Shown here: positions 7,902 to 15,323 of the stretch, in pieces | Layout: each line of letters opens with the position of its first letter | Numbering within the stretch: the first letter of the stretch is position 1 | From: Ornithomonoglobus_A sp045532455 | GTDB lineage: Bacteria; Bacillota; Clostridia; UBA1381 | NCBI GenBank assembly: GCA_045532455.1 | Contig: JAZSFX010000046.1 | Span: 1 to 43,447 of the forward strand | Length of the DNA: 43,447 nucleotides | Reading direction: 5' to 3' | Made by a program: the position numbers and the translations under genes | Notes under the pieces: generated by a model | Database searches by the model: none | Seen by the model: only the letters and a program-made list of their open reading frames with translations | Told to the model about the DNA's origin: nothing

Positions 7902-8897
7902 TCACTTTTCGAGAATAGTTTTCGTTAAGTCGAACAGTGCTTTTACGTCATTTTGATTTGCAAGCTGTACAGGCGTGTGTGTATACCTTACGGGTACAGA
8001 CAGTGTTATTGCTTTTACACCCCCATACGAGGTTATAATTTCGCCCGCATCACTGAATTCTCTTATTGTACCAGCTTTTTGATACGGTATTTTATTTTCA
8101 TCTGCTTTTTTTATTACTTCGTTTAATAAGTCTCTGTTCGAAATTGAGTACTTGTCCGCATACTGAATTAAAACACCTTCACCGACTTTTGCCTGTATCT
8201 CATTTTCCTTGCTCCCGAACATATCTGCACTTTCGACCGTGTCTAATATAATTGCAAAATCGGGGTTGATTTTTGATGCACAAATATGCGCACCTCTCAT
8301 ACCTACTTCCTTTTGCATTGTAAACACAAAATACGTGTCATATCCGGGGTTTGTTTTAAGCAACTCAAGAACGGGTGCAACGCATATTCTGTCTAATGCC
8401 TTGCCTTTTAGAACGTCCCCTGTTTTTGAGAATTTTGTATCGAATGATATATAATCACCCTTTTTAACATATTTTTGTGCTTCCTTTTTATCCTTTGCAC
8501 CTATATCTATAAAAAGCTCTTTTGCTTTTTTTACAGTTTCGCGTTCTTCTTTCTTTTGCAGATGTATCGCTTTCATACCGATTATACCGTTTACTTTATC
8601 TGCAATTACAACCTTTTTGGATATAAGCGAACGAAGCTCAACATTACCTACACATTCAAATTTTATAAATCCGTCGTCTGTTATATCCTTTACTATTAAA
8701 CCGCACTCATCAACGTGCGTTACAACCATAAGCTTTTTAGTGTCCCCTGACGTACCTTTTTTATATACAGTGATATTACCCATTGTATCAACGCTTACGT
8801 TATTTTTACCAATATGATTTAAGATATATTCACGTAATTTATCTTCATTACCGCTTATGGCATTAAGCTCGCTTATTTCTTTTATAGACTCAACCAC
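7902..8897 (-). CDS. M42 family protein, divergent and probably inactive (copy 2 of 3)
   Basis: This 331-residue protein has the M42 fold and retains His61 (VTHVDECG), Asp169 (KALDRI), Glu197, Asp219 and His307 (THTP), the metal ligand set. However, the catalytic Glu-Glu pair reads QKEVG: the general base Glu is Lys196 (codon AAG). The usual KALDNR is KALDRI and the segment after the Asp ligand is TVESADM. It therefore may bind metal but lack peptidase activity, acting as a structural or regulatory partner of its neighbours. It starts with GTG at 8895-8897 after AAGGGAG and overlaps the end of copy 3 by 16 bases, so the two are translationally coupled. Confidence 0.88.
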   Translation of the reverse strand: MVESIKEISELNAISGNEDKLREYILNHIGKNNVSVDTMGNITVYKKGTSGDTKKLMVVTHVDECGLIVKDITDDGFIKFECVGNVELRSLISKKVVIADKVNGIIGMKAIHLQKKEERETVKKAKELFIDIGAKDKKEAQKYVKKGDYISFDTKFSKTGDVLKGKALDRICVAPVLELLKTNPGYDTYFVFTMQKEVGMRGAHICASKINPDFAIILDTVESADMFGSKENEIQAKVGEGVLIQYADKYSISNRDLLNEVIKKADENKIPYQKAGTIREFSDAGEIITSYGGVKAITLSVPVRYTHTPVQLANQNDVKALFDLTKTILEK

Positions 8898-9910
8898 GAT
8901 ATATCTCCCTTCATATTCTTTATTAGTTGCACCAAAAGCTCAGCAGTAGTTTTAATATCCGAAAGCGACATTGTTTCTACGGATGTATGCATATATTTTA
9001 ACGGGATTGACAATAGTGCAGTAGGAATTCCGTCTCTTGCGGTCTGTATTTCCCACGCGTCTGTGCCCGTATCACCTGCTTCTACTTCAATTTCGTATTT
9101 CAGCTTATTATCCTCGCACAACGATACGAGCTTTTTATATAGCTTGGGGTGAATATTAGGGCCTGTTGCTATTACAACTCCACTGCCCGTCTTGAATGCT
9201 CCGTCTGAGTTGTCGGGTGTTATCGCGTGAGTAACGTCAATAGCCACTGCCAAATCGGGATTTACCGAAAATGCGGCAGTTTTTGCACCACGGCAGCCTA
9301 CCTCTTCCTGAACTGCACTAACTGCGTACACCTCAGCCTCTATATCTTCATTTTTGAGTGCTTTCATAACATTTACAAGTACCGCAACACCGGCTCTGTC
9401 ATCAAGCGACTTTCCGCTCCATTGCTTCTTTCCAAGAGCACCTACCGACTGTGCCATTGTTATACTGTCGCCAACACTTACAAGCTCTTTTAGTGTTTTT
9501 GCATCAAGACCGGTATCTACCGCCATATCTTTTATTTTTACAGTTTTGTCTTTTTCTAGTAAATTATCAGGTTTTATTCCAATAACACCGTTTATGTCTT
9601 TTTTACCGTGTACAACAACCTCGAGCGAGGGTAAAATTCTGTTGTCTACCCCGCCGACGTTGGCAAATGTGATGTAGCCATCTTCTGTTATATCTGTAAC
9701 TATAAGTCCAATCTCATCACAGTGAGCTTCTATCATAATTTTGGGTGCATTTTTGACATTGCTTTTTTTATGCGCAATAACACTGCCCAATGTATCTGTA
9801 TATACCTCGTCTGCATATTCCATAAACATCTTTTTTATTTCGTCGGTTATTAAATATTCAAAACCCGAAACTCCGCGCATATTGCTGAGTTTTTCTATTG
9901 TTTTTTTCAT
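8882..9910 (-). CDS. M42 family metallo-aminopeptidase (copy 3 of 3, first in operon)
   Basis: This is the promoter-proximal M42 gene, 342 residues. It keeps the active residues: His63 in EAHCDEIG, the Asp in KSLDDR, the Glu-Glu pair in QEEVGCRG, the Asp in AIDVTHAITPD and the His in KYMHTS. The expected role is removal of N-terminal amino acids from peptides in the cytoplasm, probably as a dodecameric TET-type assembly. The ATG start has GAAAGG upstream. It is followed without a gap by copy 2, copy 1 and queA. It is separated from greA upstream by a terminator, so a promoter should lie in the short gap, although none is clear. Confidence 0.92.
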   Translation of the reverse strand: MKKTIEKLSNMRGVSGFEYLITDEIKKMFMEYADEVYTDTLGSVIAHKKSNVKNAPKIMIEAHCDEIGLIVTDITEDGYITFANVGGVDNRILPSLEVVVHGKKDINGVIGIKPDNLLEKDKTVKIKDMAVDTGLDAKTLKELVSVGDSITMAQSVGALGKKQWSGKSLDDRAGVAVLVNVMKALKNEDIEAEVYAVSAVQEEVGCRGAKTAAFSVNPDLAVAIDVTHAITPDNSDGAFKTGSGVVIATGPNIHPKLYKKLVSLCEDNKLKYEIEVEAGDTGTDAWEIQTARDGIPTALLSIPLKYMHTSVETMSLSDIKTTAELLVQLIKNMKGDISWLSL

Positions 9911-9952
9911 AGACTATAGCCTTTCTGTTATATGAAATTAAAAAAAGATAAC

Positions 9953-9978
9953 AAAAGGACGAATAACTCCGTCCCTTT
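9953..9978 (-). terminator. Intrinsic terminator of greA
   Basis: Read on the minus strand, AAAGGGACG pairs with CGTCCTTTT around an 8-base loop and is followed by a T-rich tract. It lies directly after the greA stop. Confidence 0.75.
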
Positions 9979-9989
9979 GCTTAGTTCGA

Positions 9990-10460
9990 TTAGTCGCCTA
10001 TTTTGATTATCTTGATTTCTATGTTTCCTGCCGGTGCAGCTGCCTGAACAACTTCGCCTACTGAGTGGTTTAACACTGCAGCCCCTACAGGTGATTCATA
10101 AGAAATCATATTTTTATTCGGGTCCGCCTCTGATGTTCCGACAAGTGTGTATGTTGTCTGCTCGCCAAACATTTCGAGTACAATCTTTGCCCCCGGTGTT
10201 ACTACATCTGTTTTTATGTCTGTTGCCTCTATAATTTTAGCATATTTGAGCATTTGCTCAATCTCACTTATACGTGCTTCTACTTCTGCTTGTTTATCTT
10301 TTGCTGCATCGTACTCAGCGTTCTCCGAAAGGTCCCCATACGAACGCGCTTCTTTGATTTGTTCAGATACTTCTTTTCTTGTAACATTTTTTAAATGCTC
10401 AAGCTCCGCCTCGAGCTTTTGTTTACCCTCTGCGGTCAAGACATATTCCTTAACGTTCAT
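9990..10460 (-). CDS. greA: Transcription elongation factor GreA
   Basis: GreA inserts into the RNA polymerase secondary channel and stimulates cleavage of backtracked transcripts. At 156 residues it has the standard two parts: an N-terminal coiled coil (about 1-77) with LTAEGKQKLEAELEHLK, the acidic tip region GDLSENAEYDAAKD that carries the catalytic acidic residues, and a C-terminal FKBP-like domain with SPVGAAVLNHSVGEVV. The ATG start follows AGGAGGAA. It is flanked by its own exact-consensus promoter and its own terminator, so it appears to be monocistronic. Confidence 0.97.
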   Translation of the reverse strand: MNVKEYVLTAEGKQKLEAELEHLKNVTRKEVSEQIKEARSYGDLSENAEYDAAKDKQAEVEARISEIEQMLKYAKIIEATDIKTDVVTPGAKIVLEMFGEQTTYTLVGTSEADPNKNMISYESPVGAAVLNHSVGEVVQAAAPAGNIEIKIIKIGD

Positions 10461-10516
10461 TCCTGTGTTCCTCCTCTATTATTATGATATACTTAGTAAA
10501 AATACATACGCGGTAT

Positions 10517-10545
10517 ATTATACAACATAATTTTGGAATTGTCAA
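10517..10545 (-). promoter_or_regulatory. Exact-consensus SigA promoter of greA
   Basis: Minus-strand TTGACA (10540-10545) and TATAAT (10517-10522) are separated by 17 bases. The leader is about 50 nt. Confidence 0.85.
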
Positions 10546-10559
10546 CTATTTTATTTTTA

Positions 10560-12095
10560 TCACTTACCTGGTATAAGTAATCTTGTTCCCTCCTTAAGTG
10601 TTTCCTCCTTAAGTGAATTAAAATCTATTATTGCCTGTGTGGGAACACAGTATTTTTTGGCAATATTCCATAATGTGTCATTTTTTTGTACAAAATAAAT
10701 TATTATTCCATTGCACACTTCACTGTTTTCTTCGCCACTCACCTGACTTATTATATCTATACTGCGTTGTTTTATAATGTTTGCACTAAGCGATAAAACA
10801 ATCCTAAGCTCAATTTCGCCTGCGGCATTAAGGCTATAGCCGATATGCTTGATTTCAGCTTTTACCTTTGGTGTAAGCATTTCGCCATCAGGACAATCGT
10901 CAATCATATAGCTGAACGGTATCTCCTTTTTTATGCTGCATACAGGGCTTTGTGCACTGTCCGAAATGTATAGAATAAATGCTTCTATTTTACCCTCGCA
11001 AACCACTCTGTTTCCTGTTATTGATGCGTTAACTGCACAAGGATGTGCTAATACGTCATATACTCCCGTAACAGATGGCATATCCTGGTTTATTTCTATA
11101 ATATCTCTTATTGTATTTTGTGTTTGCGGACGTGATACTATTTCATCTATCATTATATTTTCACGTTCAACTGTAATAGATTTATATGGCTCATAGCAAT
11201 CTGCTATCATATCAACTTCAATATCCTCAACCGCTTTTATGCATACGTTAACACTGCCCTCTATGTCTATTATGCGCATATCTCCGTCAGTGTCTTCTTC
11301 GGTTGTAACAGAGCACTCACCAACTGTTAAGTCCATATCACAATAACTGCTCTCAGACAGATTTTCTATTTCCACAATCTCGGTAAACGGAATTTCGCTC
11401 TCGCTGAATTCTATATTGCCTGATTTTGATATGTAAAGAACACTCACACACAACGTACCCTTTAATATAACCTTTTCGCCCATAGGCTTATGCTCACAAT
11501 CAGATATTTTTATATCATATTTAAGAAGTTCTTCTATACTCTCCTGACCTGAGGCAATTTCTGCTTTTTCGTGTATATCGAATACACTCTCAACAACACC
11601 CACACTGTTTTGCACCGATACTGTTTCTCTTTTCACCTGTACATTTTCGCATTCCTCCGTATCAACTGCAAGGGACAGGGGCGCTATTTTTATAAGCTCA
11701 TACTCGATTGCCACAACAACCTTTATTTTTAATTTACGACTATTAACAACATTAACTTCTACTCTTTCAACATAAGAGTTAAGTATTGCACTGTCTGCAG
11801 CGCTAAGCCCTCGGTTCACAATACTTTCTTCAAAATCAAACGAAGTTGCAATGCTTTTTATTCTCTCCTCCTCCGAATCTGGAATATAGAGCATTGTAAG
11901 GTCAACTTTTCCTTTTACATCTACACAACCATCACCAATATGTTTGTCCGTAACAGTGGTTAGTGCGTCTGTTTGCAAGAGTTTTAAAATATCCGGCTTG
12001 ATGTCCGGCACAATCACGTCGCCCTCAACAAGCTTTTGCATTTTTGATGAGGTAATAATGCGGTTTAGTTGTAACTCCTCAGTAATTATATTCAT
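10560..12095 (-). CDS. sipL: Spore coat/engulfment protein SipL-like (SPOCS domains plus LysM)
   Basis: This 511-residue protein carries repeated SPOCS (DUF3794) domains: an N-terminal one with VEGDVIVPDIKPDILKLLQTD, further copies around residues 150-290 and 300-440, and a C-terminal LysM domain (FVQKNDTLWNIAKKYCVPTQAIIDFN...LLIPGK). In Clostridioides difficile SipL binds SpoIVA through its LysM domain and is needed to place the spore coat; the same mother-cell role is expected. I chose the ATG at 12093-12095, since the upstream ATG at 12107 abuts the AAAGGA ribosome site with no spacing. It lies between two terminator or promoter boundaries and seems to be transcribed alone. It is direct evidence for a spore-forming lineage. 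Confidence 0.88.
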   Translation of the reverse strand: MNIITEELQLNRIITSSKMQKLVEGDVIVPDIKPDILKLLQTDALTTVTDKHIGDGCVDVKGKVDLTMLYIPDSEEERIKSIATSFDFEESIVNRGLSAADSAILNSYVERVEVNVVNSRKLKIKVVVAIEYELIKIAPLSLAVDTEECENVQVKRETVSVQNSVGVVESVFDIHEKAEIASGQESIEELLKYDIKISDCEHKPMGEKVILKGTLCVSVLYISKSGNIEFSESEIPFTEIVEIENLSESSYCDMDLTVGECSVTTEEDTDGDMRIIDIEGSVNVCIKAVEDIEVDMIADCYEPYKSITVERENIMIDEIVSRPQTQNTIRDIIEINQDMPSVTGVYDVLAHPCAVNASITGNRVVCEGKIEAFILYISDSAQSPVCSIKKEIPFSYMIDDCPDGEMLTPKVKAEIKHIGYSLNAAGEIELRIVLSLSANIIKQRSIDIISQVSGEENSEVCNGIIIYFVQKNDTLWNIAKKYCVPTQAIIDFNSLKEETLKEGTRLLIPGK

Positions 12096-12132
12096 ATCTA
12101 TAACCATTCCTTTCTGCTATATTGAAATAAAA

Positions 12133-12162
12133 AAATTCTCATAGTATATACTATGAGAATTT
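12133..12162 (-). terminator. Perfect 30-bp palindrome, terminator of the ygjV-like gene
   Basis: The arms AAATTCTCATAGTAT are exactly self-complementary. On the minus strand the stem runs into a run of seven T, right after the ygjV-like gene and before sipL. Confidence 0.8.
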
Positions 12163-12180
12163 CTTTTGATATATGAATAT

Positions 12181-12717
12181 TTAATTACTGTTAAAACCAT
12201 TTTTCTTGTACCTGGTAAGTGCAACAAACGAAGAAATCATATTTATTGTTTCACATATAAGACCGCCAAGCGAGAAGTTAAATATATTATGTATAATCCA
12301 CGCCGGAGACATATATGTTATCTGCGAAATTCTTATATTCTTTCCGTTACCGTTCCACATACATACACTCATAGCCACAAGCGCCGCATACGGCAAAAAT
12401 GCTATAAATATCTGAAAATAGTCAGTACCTCCCGTAAAAACGGCAAATACAAAGCATATAGTATATAAAACCTCTACCACAATAAGCTTCCATAGCTTAT
12501 GTGTGTTTTTAGAAAACAACATTCCCCTTATAAAATTAGTAAGATTAAACAGTGCTCCTGCAACTGCACCTATCATTATAAAGTTAAGGAAGAACAATAC
12601 ACTTCCTACACCCTGTAATGTAAAGAATTTTTTGTTTTCTTTAAACTGAAACGACGAAACTATAATAATAAGTCCAAGAATTCCATACGCCTGTGCTATT
12701 ATTTCGGTTTTACTCAT
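12181..12717 (-). CDS. YgjV-family inner membrane protein
   Basis: This 178-residue integral membrane protein resembles the Imp-YgjV family: an N-terminal AQAYGILGLIIIVSSFQFKENKKFFTLQ segment, and about five or six hydrophobic helices (roughly 7-25, 36-58, 74-95, 100-118, 135-160). Function is unknown in the family; topology suggests a small channel-like or transporter-like protein in the cytoplasmic membrane. It starts 18 bases after the rhamnulokinase stop with AGGA upstream, and a strong terminator follows, so the two genes form a short operon. A link to rhamnose uptake is possible but rests only on position. Confidence 0.75.
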   Translation of the reverse strand: MSKTEIIAQAYGILGLIIIVSSFQFKENKKFFTLQGVGSVLFFLNFIMIGAVAGALFNLTNFIRGMLFSKNTHKLWKLIVVEVLYTICFVFAVFTGGTDYFQIFIAFLPYAALVAMSVCMWNGNGKNIRISQITYMSPAWIIHNIFNFSLGGLICETINMISSFVALTRYKKNGFNSN

Positions 12718-12735
12718 ATATAAAAATCCTATCTG

Positions 12736-14226
12736 TTATATACTTTTTATAATTCTCTTCCACTGTTCGTATGCAGCGTCCCAGGCATCGCTATCCTGTG
12801 GCTCATAAACCTTAATATCAAACGAGTTTTTAATTACCTGTCTACCTTCTTTGAGGTCTTTTATTGCACCCATTGCCATTGCCTGAACAACTACATTACC
12901 TATACTTGTTGCTTCTACCGGACCTGTGCTTACCTTTCTCTTGGTTGCATTTGCGGTAAACTGACAAATCATCTTATCCTTAATACCGCCGCCGACAATA
13001 TTTACAACATTATACTTGTTGCCTGTAACTTCTTCCATACCCTCAACTGTCTGACGGTACTTAAATGCAAGAGATTGAGCAATACAACGCACAACCTCGC
13101 CCTTTGTCTCGGGGACTTTTTGTCCTGTCTTTTCGCAATACTCGCGTATTCTCTTTGGCATATTACCGGGTGTCTGGAATGTGTGATAGTCGGGGTCTAT
13201 AAGACTTGCAAATGGCTCAGCAGCATTTGCCTGATTTTCGAGCTCATCAAAGCTTAAAAGCTCACCCTCTCTGTCCCATTGACGTCTTGATTCCTGAATT
13301 AACCACAAGCCCATTATATTCTTAAGGAAACGTATACTCTTGTTTACGCCGCCTTCGTTTGTGAAGTTATACTCCAATGCATCTTCTGAAACATTTGGCT
13401 TATCAAGCTCAACACCCATAAGCGACCACGTACCCGAAGAAATATAAATAAAGTCTTTTTCGTCAACAACAGGAACAGATGCAACTGCACTGCCTGTATC
13501 GTGTGATGCAACTGCAATAACCGGAATCTCATCAATTCCAAGTTCCTCTGCTAATTCAGGCTTGATTTTTCCTACAATCTCACCCGGATATACAACGTCT
13601 GTTAGTATATCTGTAGGCAAGCCCATTTTTTCTAACAAGTCGTATGCCCATTCGTGCTTTACGCTATTGAACATTTGTGTTGTTGATGCAATGGTATACT
13701 CTGTCTTTTTCTCACCTGTTAAGAAGAAATTGAACAGGTCGGGCATAAGAAGCATTGTTTTTGCATTCTTTAATGAAGAATCGTTCGAAAGCTTTGCAGA
13801 AAGAAGCTGGAAAATAGTATTAAACCAGTTGAATGCAATACCGCCGCTTTTTTCGAATATTTCTGCCTTTGGAACAATCTTGAATGCTTCTTCGTACATT
13901 CCTTCTGTTCTTGTATCACGGTAATGATACGGATTACCTAAAAGCTTATCATTTTCATCAAGCAAGCCATAGTCAACACCCCAGGTATCGATACCAATAC
14001 AATCGATGTCTCTGTCTCCTGAATTTGCACATTTTAAAATACCCTGCTTAATTTCAAAAAAGAGTCTTAAAACGTCCCAATGTAAATTACCGTTTATATC
14101 AACAGGGTCGTTAGAAAAACGGTGTTTTTCTTCTAATGTTATTTTTTCGCCATCGAATTTTGCAAGCATAGCTCTGCCTGATGATGCTCCAAAGTCGAAT
14201 GCGAGAAACTTGTATGTCTTTTTCAT
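12736..14226 (-). CDS. rhaB: Rhamnulokinase
   Basis: This FGGY-family sugar kinase of 496 residues phosphorylates L-rhamnulose to L-rhamnulose-1-phosphate. It has the N-terminal phosphate-binding FDFGASSGRAML, the rhamnulokinase-like HRFSNDPVDINGNLHWD and GIDTWGVDYGLLD (catalytic Asp), the central ASHDTGSAVASVP and SSGTWSLMGVE, and the C-terminal NIVGGGIKDKMICQFTANAT nucleotide-binding region. The ATG at 14224-14226 was chosen because GGAGG lies eight bases upstream; an ATG 39 bases earlier has no such site. Isomerase and aldolase genes are not in the window. Its product pathway yields lactaldehyde and 1,2-propanediol, the likely substrate of the glycyl radical dehydratase at 3065-5596. Confidence 0.9.
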   Translation of the reverse strand: MKKTYKFLAFDFGASSGRAMLAKFDGEKITLEEKHRFSNDPVDINGNLHWDVLRLFFEIKQGILKCANSGDRDIDCIGIDTWGVDYGLLDENDKLLGNPYHYRDTRTEGMYEEAFKIVPKAEIFEKSGGIAFNWFNTIFQLLSAKLSNDSSLKNAKTMLLMPDLFNFFLTGEKKTEYTIASTTQMFNSVKHEWAYDLLEKMGLPTDILTDVVYPGEIVGKIKPELAEELGIDEIPVIAVASHDTGSAVASVPVVDEKDFIYISSGTWSLMGVELDKPNVSEDALEYNFTNEGGVNKSIRFLKNIMGLWLIQESRRQWDREGELLSFDELENQANAAEPFASLIDPDYHTFQTPGNMPKRIREYCEKTGQKVPETKGEVVRCIAQSLAFKYRQTVEGMEEVTGNKYNVVNIVGGGIKDKMICQFTANATKRKVSTGPVEATSIGNVVVQAMAMGAIKDLKEGRQVIKNSFDIKVYEPQDSDAWDAAYEQWKRIIKSI

Positions 14227-14256
14227 ATTTATAGCCTCCATAAAAATATTAAATAT

Positions 14257-14285
14257 ATTATACATTATTTTTCTTCCTTTGTCAA
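14257..14285 (-). promoter_or_regulatory. Exact-consensus SigA promoter of rhaB
   Basis: Minus-strand TTGACA (14280-14285) and TATAAT (14257-14262) are 17 bases apart. A catabolic gene with a full-consensus promoter is expected to need a repressor, but I see no clear operator palindrome. Confidence 0.85.
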
Positions 14286-14365
14286 TTTGTAATTTCTAAA
14301 ATTACACAAAAAAGAAGTTTTATCTTAAATTAATAAAAAGTTTAAAATAATTCCCCATATCATAC

Positions 14366-14394
14366 TTGAAATAAGTGTAAATTTGTGTTACAAT
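14366..14394 (+). promoter_or_regulatory. SigA promoter of the DUF624-mnmG transcript
   Basis: TTGAAA (14366-14371) and TACAAT (14389-14394) are 17 bases apart, pointing away from the divergent rhaB promoter about 80 bases away. Confidence 0.7.
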
Positions 14395-14440
14395 AATCTA
14401 CGTATAATTACAAATAACACAAATTCAGGAGATGTTAGTT

Positions 14441-15304
14441 ATGGGATTATTTTCACCAGGATATTTAAAGCCCGGAAAAGGCGTTAATGCAGACGAGCCG
14501 GAAAAGAGAAGTTTTTTCAGATTTTGGGAGATTATAGGCGAAAAGTTTTCGAAGATACTTGGTCTTAATATTATTTATGTGCTTTTGAGTCTGCCCTTTA
14601 TTGCACTTATGGTTTTTATAGCACCAATAGATTATGAATGGATTAGCACTTCGCTGCCTCAGCTTGATGAGGGGACTGCAAATTCAATATATATTATTCT
14701 GAGAATTATTTTCAGTATTTGCATATTTACGCTCTTTGGAAGCGGACCTGTATCGGCAGTATATGCATACGTTATACGTTGCTTCACAAACAGGACTCCT
14801 GTATGGATAATAAGCGACGGAAAGGATATTTTTAAAGAGAATTTTAAGCAGGGTATGTTACTTGTACTGATTGACATTATTTTTGTGGCACTTGTGCCTA
14901 ATTCAATCAGGCTTTATTATTCACTGCATGCTCAAACACAAAACACGTTATTTTATGTTGCAATAGTTGCTTTGCTGGTAGTGTTTATGATATATGCCTG
15001 GATGCATTTTTACATATACCAGCTTATGACTACATTTAAGCTTAAGTTACGACACATATTTAAGAACGCATTACTTCTTACATTAGGTTCAATTCCTGTA
15101 AATTTAATACTTACTGTGATAAGCATAGGAATTGTATTTGTTTTATTTATGTTCTTAAATACTGCATTTGCTATTCTGGTTATGTGCATTGTTGCACCTA
15201 TTCTCACAAGAATGACAATAGAATTCTCGGCAACAAACCGTATAAAACCTATTGTTAAAAAGGCACAGGAGCAAGAAAAAGAAGCACAGACAGAAGAAGC
15301 GTAA
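14441..15304 (+). CDS. YesL-like DUF624 membrane protein
   Basis: This 287-residue protein has the DUF624 signature: a short cytoplasmic N-terminus with FFRFWEIIGEKFSKILGLNIIYVLLSLPFI, then about five to six transmembrane helices and a polar Gln/Glu-rich tail. The GPVSAVYAYVIRCFTNRTPVWIISDGKDIFKENFKQG loop is typical. In Bacillus subtilis YesL sits in the rhamnogalacturonan cluster beside YesMN and sugar ABC genes, but its activity is unknown. I chose the ATG at 14441 since CAGGAG lies nine bases before it; the ATG at 14432 abuts the ribosome site. It diverges from rhaB and precedes mnmG by 19 bases, probably sharing its transcript. Confidence 0.8.
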   Translation: MGLFSPGYLKPGKGVNADEPEKRSFFRFWEIIGEKFSKILGLNIIYVLLSLPFIALMVFIAPIDYEWISTSLPQLDEGTANSIYIILRIIFSICIFTLFGSGPVSAVYAYVIRCFTNRTPVWIISDGKDIFKENFKQGMLLVLIDIIFVALVPNSIRLYYSLHAQTQNTLFYVAIVALLVVFMIYAWMHFYIYQLMTTFKLKLRHIFKNALLLTLGSIPVNLILTVISIGIVFVLFMFLNTAFAILVMCIVAPILTRMTIEFSATNRIKPIVKKAQEQEKEAQTEEA

Positions 15305-15323
15305 ATATAAAAGGAGACAGTAA

